Notes under the pieces: generated by a model
Databases searched by the model: none
What the model was told of the DNA's origin: nothing
Seen by the model: the letters and a program-made list of their open reading frames with translations, nothing else
Translations under genes and position numbers: made by a program
Origin: Candidatus Chryseopegocella kryptomonas
GTDB lineage: Bacteria > Bacteroidota > Ignavibacteria > Kryptoniales > Kryptoniaceae
NCBI RefSeq assembly: GCF_001536065.1
Contig: NZ_CZVW01000001.1
Location: 114,088 to 178,087 of the forward strand
DNA: 64,000 nt
Reading direction: 5' to 3'
Part shown: in pieces, positions 18,412-26,737 of the stretch
Position numbering within the stretch: position 1 is the stretch's first letter
Layout of the letters: every line of letters begins with the position of its first letter

Positions 18412-21108
18412 ATGAAAGATAAAAAAGTAACCTATCACTTTGTCTCACAATCTCACTGGGACAGGGAATGGGTTCTCTCATTTGAAGAATACAGAGTTCT
18501 TTTAGTTGATATGTGGGATGCTCTTTTTGAACTCCTTGAATCTAACTCTGGTTTCAAGCATTTTATGACGGATGGACAAATGCAAATGATCATTGATTAT
18601 CTTGAAATTAAACCGCAAAATTTCAATCGTATAAAAAAACTTGTTGAAGATAAAAAACTTTCAATTGGACCGTGGTATATTCAAATTGATCAATTCCTCC
18701 CAAGCGGTGAATCGCACATAAGAAACCTTCTTTTGGGATTTGAAATGGCAAGAAGATTTGGTGAGCCGATGAAGGTTGGTTATATACCTGATCAATTCGG
18801 TCATATAGCGCAGATGCCACAAATTTTGAATGGTTTTGATATTGATACTGCTGTTATCTATCGTGGTTTTGGCGGGGAACCAGGTCAAGAGTCATCCGAG
18901 TATATTTGGAAGTCGCCAGATGAAAGTAAAGTTTTAATGTTTCATCTTCCAAAGGATGGTTATAGTTTTGGTTATTTTGCTATGGATGATGACGAGATGA
19001 TAGTTCAAAGATTTGAGCGTTTGAGAAAAGAAATTGACACAAGAGCTCAAACTTCTCATAGATTAATTTTAAACGGTGGCGATCATCATTGGCCTGATTT
19101 TAAACTTCCTTACGCTATTAAAATTTTGGAAGAAAAATATCCAGAATTTGATTTTATTCATTCAACGCTTGAAGATTACGCTGACAAAGTTAAATCAGAA
19201 GTCAAACTTGAAAAACTTCCTGAATTGCTTGGTGAAACTAGGTTTGGTTTAAAGCATGCTTTTGCAGTCATAGGTGGAACGGCATCATCAAGGATTTATG
19301 TAAAACAAAAAAATTATTCAGCACAGATAAAACTTGAAAAAATACTTGAACCTTTAAACGCTTTTGCTTTTGTGTTCGGGTGCAAAGATAGAAGCGAGAT
19401 TATAAAACAGGCGTGGCTTTATTGCCTTCAAAATCAAGATCACGATACAATTAACGGTACCTGCGTTGATAGAGTTTATCACGAAGCGATGACAAGGTAT
19501 CTTAAAATTGAAGAAATTTTCAATGCCTTGACATTTCAAATTGCAAACGATTTAATGCCTTACGACAGTAAATTTTACAAGGACGATGTTAATTTATTTA
19601 TCTTCAATTTTCTGCCATTTGCTCTGGATAAAGTGATTGAATGCGAAGTTGAATTTCATCTTCAAGATATCATCGTCGGCTTAAATCCTGATGTTAAATC
19701 ACCGGAGAAAGGCACTCTTGTTTCAGGTTTTAAAATTTTTGATCAAGATGGAAATGAGATAAAATATCAAATTCTTGATCGTTCCGAGAGATACTCTCTC
19801 GTCTGGGGTTATTACGAATATCCACATCAAACGCTTGTTGAAAGTTTTAAAATTCTTCTTGATGTTAAAAATTTTCCATCATTTGGTTTTAAAAAATTTA
19901 ACATTGTCAGAGTTGATGAATTTCCAGAATATGGGTCGGGCATCTCATACGGTGAATCTGGCGATGGGGAGTTTTTTATGGAGAATAAATTTTTAAGAGT
20001 TGAAGCAAGTAAAGATGGAAGTTTGAGAGTTTTTGATAAAGAGAAAAAAATTGAATTTGATAAACTTAACATTTTTGAGGAATCCGGAGATGCAGGCGAT
20101 GAATATAACTATTGTTTCCCCGAAAAAGATGAAATTTATTATTCAACAGATATAAAGCCGGAGAAGATAGAATTCGTTGAAACTGGACCCCTGCGATTTG
20201 CTCTCCAAATCAAATATAAAATGCTCGTTCCGCAAAGCACAGATATACATAAAAGATCAGATGAGAAAGTTGAGATGGAAATCGTCTCAACGGTTTATCT
20301 TGAAGAGAATTCAAAAAGAGTTGATTTTAAAACCAAAGTTAATAACACAGCCAGAGACCATAGGTTAAGAGTCATATTTGATACGGGGATAGATACAAAT
20401 ATAAGTTATGCTGATTCTCAATTCTGCGTTGTTAAGAGGACGCACAGAAAATATAACTGGGATGAATATCCTTATGAAAAGCCGTTGAATCTTGAAGTTT
20501 TTCAAAGGTTTGTTTGCTTACAGGATAAGTCCCGTGGATTTGCAGTTTTCGCAAAGGGTTTGCCAGAATATGAGCTTTCACTTGATAAACCTGGACGAAT
20601 TGCGATTACACTTTTAAGAGGGGTTGGTCAATTATCAAAATCAAATCTGAAAACAAGACCGGGTGGAGATGCGGGATGGAAGAATGAAACGCCAGATGCA
20701 CAATGTCTTGGGCTTCATGAGTTTGATTACAGCATTTATCTTTTCAAACCGGGTGATTTAAAAGATGTAAATTTGCAAGCAGAATTGTATCATAATCCAA
20801 CATTTTATTTTAAGAGAAAACAGGATGTTGAATCGTTGAAACTTGCTTCGCTTTTTGAAATTGAATCAGATGTAGCAGTTTTAAGTGCTTTTAAAGTTTC
20901 CGAGGATAAAAAGGCGGTGATTTTAAGGTTTTACAATCCTCTTGAAAAATTTGCAGAGGCAAGAGTAAAATTAAATTTTAAATTTAAAGAAGTCGCACTA
21001 GCTAAATTGAATGAGAGCAAAATATCAACCTTGACCCCGGATGTAAATGGGACTTTCACTGTTAATTTATCACCATTCAAAATTTTGACTTTGAGAATTG
21101 AAATTTGA
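18412..21108 (+). CDS. Glycoside hydrolase family 38 alpha-mannosidase
   Basis: An 898-residue GH38 enzyme, close to the size of bacterial alpha-mannosidases such as MngB. The metal-binding motif is at the N-terminus (SHWDREW, with H15 and D17). The catalytic nucleophile is D127 in GYIPDQFGH, and the late metal motif is Q-D-H344-D345-T-I-N-G. A central helical region and a long beta-sandwich C-terminal half (about 380-898) complete the family pattern. There is no signal peptide, so it should act in the cytoplasm on imported mannosides or mannose-containing oligosaccharides. Other alpha-linked sugars are possible. It is followed by two toroid enzymes and a symporter in the same run. Confidence 0.93.
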   Translation: MKDKKVTYHFVSQSHWDREWVLSFEEYRVLLVDMWDALFELLESNSGFKHFMTDGQMQMIIDYLEIKPQNFNRIKKLVEDKKLSIGPWYIQIDQFLPSGESHIRNLLLGFEMARRFGEPMKVGYIPDQFGHIAQMPQILNGFDIDTAVIYRGFGGEPGQESSEYIWKSPDESKVLMFHLPKDGYSFGYFAMDDDEMIVQRFERLRKEIDTRAQTSHRLILNGGDHHWPDFKLPYAIKILEEKYPEFDFIHSTLEDYADKVKSEVKLEKLPELLGETRFGLKHAFAVIGGTASSRIYVKQKNYSAQIKLEKILEPLNAFAFVFGCKDRSEIIKQAWLYCLQNQDHDTINGTCVDRVYHEAMTRYLKIEEIFNALTFQIANDLMPYDSKFYKDDVNLFIFNFLPFALDKVIECEVEFHLQDIIVGLNPDVKSPEKGTLVSGFKIFDQDGNEIKYQILDRSERYSLVWGYYEYPHQTLVESFKILLDVKNFPSFGFKKFNIVRVDEFPEYGSGISYGESGDGEFFMENKFLRVEASKDGSLRVFDKEKKIEFDKLNIFEESGDAGDEYNYCFPEKDEIYYSTDIKPEKIEFVETGPLRFALQIKYKMLVPQSTDIHKRSDEKVEMEIVSTVYLEENSKRVDFKTKVNNTARDHRLRVIFDTGIDTNISYADSQFCVVKRTHRKYNWDEYPYEKPLNLEVFQRFVCLQDKSRGFAVFAKGLPEYELSLDKPGRIAITLLRGVGQLSKSNLKTRPGGDAGWKNETPDAQCLGLHEFDYSIYLFKPGDLKDVNLQAELYHNPTFYFKRKQDVESLKLASLFEIESDVAVLSAFKVSEDKKAVILRFYNPLEKFAEARVKLNFKFKEVALAKLNESKISTLTPDVNGTFTVNLSPFKILTLRIEI

Positions 21109-21132
21109 AAAAATTTGTCCGAGAGCATAAAT

Positions 21133-23208
21133 ATGCCCGGGAACTTTATTAAAACAGATTTGAAAATTCAACCAACCTCTGAGTCAGCGAGAAATGGCAA
21201 AATTCAAATTTTTCATAAAGATAAAATTTTGCTTGAAACCGATGGGCTTGGTGATTTGATTTGTAAAGATGGCTACATTGATAAAATCAAAGTTTCAAAT
21301 TTTGCACGAAATGAAAATTGCATAAGCGTTAAAGGAGAATCTGAAACTTTATCGTGTGAAGTTGAAATTTTAAACAGAGATGTTTTTTGGGAATTTAAAT
21401 ATGTCGTGTCAAGTTATGCACGCGATTATTTGTCGGGCAGAATAAATGTAATCTTTAAAGTTATAAACTGCTCAAATCCAAGATGGCTTGTCCCCGGCAT
21501 ATTATACAAACACAACAATCCCGGAAAAGCGTTAAGGAAATTTCCAAAGTTTAGCATAGATGTGGATATGGAAAACTTCATCTCAAATTACTGGGCTTTT
21601 TCATCGCGAAGATGTTCAATGCCTGCTGTTTTTTGCTGGGCTGATGAATTCATGTGTTCAATTGTTGTTGATGTTGAATTTTCAGCTGGTGAAAGTGGAC
21701 TTTATTTATTTGGTAATGGAAGCGAAACTAAACTTGGTAGTATTTTCCCATATTGTGAAGAACCTATCTCATACGCTCCATTTAGAGGTAATGAGCCAGT
21801 TTATAAAAATTTTGAAATTCGCAGAGGTGAGAAAATTGAATTTAAATTTAAACTTTTCATCTGTTCTTCCGATCTTCATTCTTATGATGAAGTTGTGCGT
21901 TTATATTATTACTCTTTGAAAAATTCAAATTTCCCGAAGCCATGGTTTCCCCTTGAGCGTGGGGCGAAGCTTTCTGCATATGGACTTTTCAAATGGCACT
22001 ATGACCAGAAAAACAATGTAATTTATGAAACAAGAGGATTTGATAATGTTTTGAGTTTAAATGTGAATGATGCAGACACGAGAAAACATATGCATATAAG
22101 CTGGGTAAGCGGAATTCCATACGCATTTGCGCTTATGAAATACGGGCATCTTTTTGACAAGTGGGATTATTTTATTGCGGGAAAAAATGTTATAAATAAA
22201 ATTGTGAGTGAGGGAGTATCACCAATTGGGATTTTGTGGTCTCAGTGGACGATTGAGGATGGATGGACTGATGGATGGAATCCAGAAAAAAACTTAACAC
22301 AGGCACGAACGCTTGGTGAGGCAATTTTGTTTTTATGTCGCGCTTATAAATTTGTTTCAAAAATTTCAAATCAAAATTTGAACTCAATTGAGGTTGAAAA
22401 ATGGAAGAATTGCATCGTTCAGAATTTAAATTTCGCTCTAAAAGTTCAAAATTCAGATGGTAATTTCGGCTCTTATTACGATTCAAAAACAGGCGAAGTT
22501 AAAATATGGGATGGATGTGCGGGTTTGATCTGGATTCCAGCGCTTATTGAAGCGTTTGAAATTTTTGGAGATAGAAAATATAAAGATTCGGCTATAAAAG
22601 CGGGTGAGTATTATTCTCAATTTGTTTATGATGAGTTTTTATACGGGGCACCCGAAGATGCGTATATGATTCCAACATCAGAAGATACTTACAATGCTTT
22701 GATCGCATATGTTAAACTCTATGAAATTGACAAAAATAATTTTTGGCTTGAACTTGCAAAAAGAAGTGCAGACCTTATGATGACTTTCAGATTTTCGCAT
22801 AATCTCAAATTTAAAGAGGGAACAATTTTAAATTTATACGATTTCAGAACGCTGGGCGGGGATATTGCTTCACCTGTCAATCAACATCTTCACAATTACG
22901 GGCTCATCTGTCTTCCGGAAATTTTAAAACTTTACAAATACACTGGCGATGGATATTACCTTGACAGAGCAATTGACAATATACTTTTTTCTCTTCAATT
23001 TATCGGGAGATTTGATGGCGATTTCAATGCTTTTAAAGGAATGATGCCGGAGCAATTTTATTATGTTGATTGGCTCAGACCCGAGGGAACAATCTTAACA
23101 CTTTCACATGCTTGGTGTCTTGGTATGGTGATTTATGCTTATTTGTCCTGTTTGGAATCAGAGTTTAAAAATTTAATTTTTGAAAAAATAAAAGTTCAAG
23201 AGAAATGA
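21133..23208 (+). CDS. Predicted (alpha/alpha)-toroid glycan-active enzyme, family not recognised
   Basis: A roughly 691-residue protein without a signal peptide. The N-terminal 240 residues are beta-rich (sandwich-like, ending ...RRGEKIEFKFKLFICSSD). Residues of about 260-680 are repeated helical hairpins, including LSQ/WTIEDGWTDGWNPEKN, NSDGNFGSYYDSKTGEVK, EDTYNALIAYVKLYE and NQHLHNYGLICLPEILKLYKYTGDGYYLDRA, as in six-hairpin glycosidases and epimerases. I cannot assign a CAZy family or the catalytic acids. The frame opens at TTG 21115. ATG 21133 is the better start. Its last 4 bp overlap the next gene, so it is translationally coupled to another toroid enzyme. Confidence 0.6.
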   Translation: MPGNFIKTDLKIQPTSESARNGKIQIFHKDKILLETDGLGDLICKDGYIDKIKVSNFARNENCISVKGESETLSCEVEILNRDVFWEFKYVVSSYARDYLSGRINVIFKVINCSNPRWLVPGILYKHNNPGKALRKFPKFSIDVDMENFISNYWAFSSRRCSMPAVFCWADEFMCSIVVDVEFSAGESGLYLFGNGSETKLGSIFPYCEEPISYAPFRGNEPVYKNFEIRRGEKIEFKFKLFICSSDLHSYDEVVRLYYYSLKNSNFPKPWFPLERGAKLSAYGLFKWHYDQKNNVIYETRGFDNVLSLNVNDADTRKHMHISWVSGIPYAFALMKYGHLFDKWDYFIAGKNVINKIVSEGVSPIGILWSQWTIEDGWTDGWNPEKNLTQARTLGEAILFLCRAYKFVSKISNQNLNSIEVEKWKNCIVQNLNFALKVQNSDGNFGSYYDSKTGEVKIWDGCAGLIWIPALIEAFEIFGDRKYKDSAIKAGEYYSQFVYDEFLYGAPEDAYMIPTSEDTYNALIAYVKLYEIDKNNFWLELAKRSADLMMTFRFSHNLKFKEGTILNLYDFRTLGGDIASPVNQHLHNYGLICLPEILKLYKYTGDGYYLDRAIDNILFSLQFIGRFDGDFNAFKGMMPEQFYYVDWLRPEGTILTLSHAWCLGMVIYAYLSCLESEFKNLIFEKIKVQEK

Positions 23209-24782
23209 GCGAAACTTACATCAAAACTGGAAAACCTGAATTTGATGAATTTTTACCTGTGATTAAATCGTTTTTTGATGCTAATGCTGTTGAAGTTTAT
23301 ATTGATGCGAAGAAGATAAGTGCATTTATTGACCCAGATGCTCCATCTTTTTGGATAAGAACAATTGCGGATCATCTCAGAGCGTCAAAGTATTTCGCAG
23401 ATATGAGAAGTGCAATTGAGCATTTTGCTGAGACGCAAGCAGATAACGGGCGCATCTTTGATTACTTTACAGTTTTTCCAGAAAAGTTGCCTTGCGAAAA
23501 AGAGAACTGGACAAAATATGTGCGAGTGCCTGTTGAGGCAGATGTTGAATTTAGATTTATAAAGGCAATTTATCTGATGTGGCAGGCGTGTGGAGATGAC
23601 GACTGGGTTAAGAAGTTAATGCCGAAAATGGAAAAAGCGTTAAACTATATTCTCACAAATCCTTGGAGATGGGATAAAAAGTTGAAACTTGTTAAGAGAG
23701 CATATACAATTGATACTTGGGATTTTGCTTATACGGCGGGGAAACATAGCTGGTTGCAGTTTCAAATTGATGAAAATACCTTCTGGGGTATAATGCATGG
23801 AGATAACAGCGGGTATTATGAGGCGTTTATGATTATGTCATTTTTTTATGAACTTTTTAAAAACAAGCGAAAATCAGAAGAATGGAAAAGAAGAGCTCTT
23901 GATTTGAAAAGGAGAATGAATAAAATTTGTTGGAACGGTAAATTTTACACTCATTTTGTGAAGATAACTCCCGTTGTAATTGAAGGGGTTGATGAATCTC
24001 AACAGTTAAGTTTAAGCAATCCGATGGATATAAATCGTGGTGTTACAACACATAAAATGGCAGTGTCAATTATCAAAGAGTATCTTGATAGAAAAGCAAA
24101 GACGAGCGCATTTGCGGAATGGTTTTCCATTGATCCACCATTTCCGGATGGAATTTTTGGAGATGAAAGAATTATTCGTGGTGCTTATTGCAACGGTGGG
24201 ATTATGCCACTTGTTGGGGGTGAGCTTGCAAAAGCAGCTTTTGATCATGGCTTTGAATGGTATGGAGTTGATATATTGAAACGATATTACGACCTTGCGA
24301 TAAAAACAAGAAAAACTTATTTATGGTATTTTCCTGATGGAACACCACTTAGCCAAGATAAAATGACAAGTCCAATGGAATCCTCAACAGACATTTGGGG
24401 TTCAAGCGCTATGTTTTATGCTATGATAGAAGGGCTTGCTGGGGTTGAAGATAAATTTAAACTTTTTAGAAAAGTCAAACTTTCTCCAAGATGGATTTCT
24501 GCAGGTGTTGATAAAGCACAGGTAAATGCATTTTACAAAGTTTCTGGGTGTGGAATTTTTTATGACTTCAATTATGATGGAGAAAAAATTGTGTTTGAAA
24601 TTTCGTCTCAAAATTCAACCGTTGATGTAAATGTTTTACTACCCGAGGGAGCAAAAGCGAGGAAAGTTTTGTGGAATGGAAAGGAAATTGATTTTAAAAA
24701 TTCAAAAGTTGAAAAGAGCAATTATGCGTCTTTCTCAGTCAATGTGAAAAATTACGGGAAGGCGCAAATTTTTCTGAAATAA
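23205..24782 (+). CDS. Six-hairpin glycosidase-like protein
   Basis: A 525-residue cytoplasmic protein. Helical hairpins run from about residue 35 to 440 (RTIADHLRASKYFADMRSAIEHF, FIKAIYLMWQACGDDDWVKKLMPKMEKALNYIL, YYEAFMIMSFFYELF, DILKRYYDLAIKTRKTYLWYFPDG). The last 80 residues form a small beta domain (ARKVLWNGKEIDF...), as in GH15/GH63/GH78-type enzymes. Candidate acidic residues lie in TIDTWDFAY and PMESSTDIWGS, but I cannot say which are catalytic. It overlaps the preceding toroid gene by ATGA, and the two may act on the same oligosaccharide. A symporter follows 25 bp later. Confidence 0.6.
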   Translation: MSETYIKTGKPEFDEFLPVIKSFFDANAVEVYIDAKKISAFIDPDAPSFWIRTIADHLRASKYFADMRSAIEHFAETQADNGRIFDYFTVFPEKLPCEKENWTKYVRVPVEADVEFRFIKAIYLMWQACGDDDWVKKLMPKMEKALNYILTNPWRWDKKLKLVKRAYTIDTWDFAYTAGKHSWLQFQIDENTFWGIMHGDNSGYYEAFMIMSFFYELFKNKRKSEEWKRRALDLKRRMNKICWNGKFYTHFVKITPVVIEGVDESQQLSLSNPMDINRGVTTHKMAVSIIKEYLDRKAKTSAFAEWFSIDPPFPDGIFGDERIIRGAYCNGGIMPLVGGELAKAAFDHGFEWYGVDILKRYYDLAIKTRKTYLWYFPDGTPLSQDKMTSPMESSTDIWGSSAMFYAMIEGLAGVEDKFKLFRKVKLSPRWISAGVDKAQVNAFYKVSGCGIFYDFNYDGEKIVFEISSQNSTVDVNVLLPEGAKARKVLWNGKEIDFKNSKVEKSNYASFSVNVKNYGKAQIFLK

Positions 24783-24807
24783 CTTCAAAAATTAAAAAGA
24801 GTAAACA

Positions 24808-26721
24808 ATGCGACTTGCTCAGGATGTTGATTATATAGTTCTTATAATTTATTTCATCTTGATGCTCGCTATTGGAATTTATTTTTCAAAATTTAGCAAA
24901 AATGTCCGTGATTACTTTGCGGGTGGGAATAGAGTGCCGTGGTGGGTTAGTGGAATTTCTTTGTATATGACAAATTTCAGCGCTTGGACATTTACAGCAG
25001 CTGCTGGCTTTATATATCATTCTTCTTGGTATGGGGTAATTTACATAAGTAGTGGAATAGTCACCTATGCAGTTGGAGCATTGTTAACTGCGAAAAGATG
25101 GCGTAGATCGCGTGTCGTTTCACCAATTGAATACACTCAAACAAGATTCAACATCCAAACGCAACAACTTCTTGGATGGGTTATATCAGCGAATTTCATC
25201 CTTTCGGCGGGAGCTCAATTGTCTGCAACGTGTAAATTTCTTGCCCCTTTATTTGGAATTGACATTGATCTTTTGATAGTTATAACGGGTTTTGTCATTT
25301 TGCTTTATACTTTTCTAGGAGGTTTATGGGGAGTGATGATAACGGATTTTGTTCAGTTTGTTATTTTGATAAGCATGACACTAATTATTTCGCCATTGAG
25401 TTTAAAGCTTGTCGGTGGTATAACTGGCTTAATTGAAAAAGCACCTCCGCTTGTTTTCAATCACATTTATAACAACGTTCATTATGATGTTCATTTTTTA
25501 ATAGCGATTTATTTGATTGGCATATTTGGAATTGCTGCTGGGGCGTCGCAAAGGTTTTATAGCGTTGTTGATGAAAAATCAGCATTAAAAGTTGGAATTC
25601 TCGCATCAACTCTTTCACTTGCTCAACCCTTGTTATTTGCTGTCCCTCCGCTTGTTGCAAGAATTATATGGCCAGATTTAATGCAGGTTGAATTGTTTAA
25701 AAAATTTTTCCAGCCTAACGATCTTGTTTATCTTGGGGTTGCTGTGAAAATTTTGCCAATCGGACTTGTCGGTCTTCTTATGTCCGCAATGCTTGCTGCA
25801 ACGATGAGCACTCTATCAAGCGTTTATAATTATGTTGGCTCAATTATAACTCGTGATATTTATGTCAGTTTGTTTAATCCGAAAGCTGACGAAACAAAAC
25901 AATTTAAGTTTGGTAGAATTATCTCGCTTGTTCTTGGGGTTATAGTCATAGCCGAAGCGTTAATTTATATACACAGCGAATTTGGCATATTCAACATTAT
26001 GACGACATTTTTCACGCTTTTCAATATCCCCGTTAACATTCCACTTGCTCTCGGCTTGATCTTAAAGGGAATACCAAGGTGGGGAGCTTTTCTCAGCATA
26101 ATCTGGGGTCTTGTCGTCGGAGCAATCGCAAGATTTGTCGCTGGCTGGTCTATGGGACTTCAGGTTTATATCGCTGGAATATCAACACTTCTTGTACTTC
26201 TTTTTAGTGAAAAAATTCGTCAACTTTATCTCAACAAAAGAAACCTTCTGGCTTTTATTTCACTTGTTGTGTCAATTTTTTATTCTGGAATTTTTATCTT
26301 CAATGTCTTTGGTGAATTAAATTTTGTTAAAATTTTTCTCATTGTCACTAGCTCTTTTCTTCTCGGTTTTAGCTTGATTTATTTTAACAAATTCATCAAG
26401 GAAAACGAGGAAGATAAAGAACTCGTTGAAAATTTCTTCAAGCGAATTGAAAAGCCAGTTGATGTGATAAATGAGGTTTATGGAAAGGGAGAAAAAGAGG
26501 TGTCAACTTTTCCGTTCATTGGTTCTATTTTGATTATAATTGGTGTGCTTATACCTTTTTTGTCAGTTGTCGCACATTCGGAGAGAGATATTTATATTTT
26601 TGTGGCTATTAGTGTCGTTTATATTGTCTTTGGAATCTTGATGATTTACCACGGAAGGAAAGCCGAGAAAAAATTTAATGAGTATCTTGAAGCGGTGAGA
26701 AACTCTGGAATTCCAAAATAA
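24808..26721 (+). CDS. Sodium:solute symporter family (SSS) transporter
   Basis: A 637-residue integral membrane protein of the SSS/SLC5 family. It opens with helix one (YIVLIIYFILMLAIGIYFS), then the family block VRDYFAGGNRVPWWVSGISLYMTNFSAWTFTAAAGFIY, the SAMLAATMSTLSSVYNYVGSIITRDIY helix and about twelve to fourteen hydrophobic segments in all. The soluble stretch at about 530-570 is charged, and two final helices follow. It should take up a sugar or organic acid with sodium. Between cytoplasmic glycosidases on either side, it probably imports their oligosaccharide or monosaccharide substrate. This is inferred from context. Confidence 0.93.
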   Translation: MRLAQDVDYIVLIIYFILMLAIGIYFSKFSKNVRDYFAGGNRVPWWVSGISLYMTNFSAWTFTAAAGFIYHSSWYGVIYISSGIVTYAVGALLTAKRWRRSRVVSPIEYTQTRFNIQTQQLLGWVISANFILSAGAQLSATCKFLAPLFGIDIDLLIVITGFVILLYTFLGGLWGVMITDFVQFVILISMTLIISPLSLKLVGGITGLIEKAPPLVFNHIYNNVHYDVHFLIAIYLIGIFGIAAGASQRFYSVVDEKSALKVGILASTLSLAQPLLFAVPPLVARIIWPDLMQVELFKKFFQPNDLVYLGVAVKILPIGLVGLLMSAMLAATMSTLSSVYNYVGSIITRDIYVSLFNPKADETKQFKFGRIISLVLGVIVIAEALIYIHSEFGIFNIMTTFFTLFNIPVNIPLALGLILKGIPRWGAFLSIIWGLVVGAIARFVAGWSMGLQVYIAGISTLLVLLFSEKIRQLYLNKRNLLAFISLVVSIFYSGIFIFNVFGELNFVKIFLIVTSSFLLGFSLIYFNKFIKENEEDKELVENFFKRIEKPVDVINEVYGKGEKEVSTFPFIGSILIIIGVLIPFLSVVAHSERDIYIFVAISVVYIVFGILMIYHGRKAEKKFNEYLEAVRNSGIPK

Positions 26722-26737
26722 AATAAAGGAAATGATT

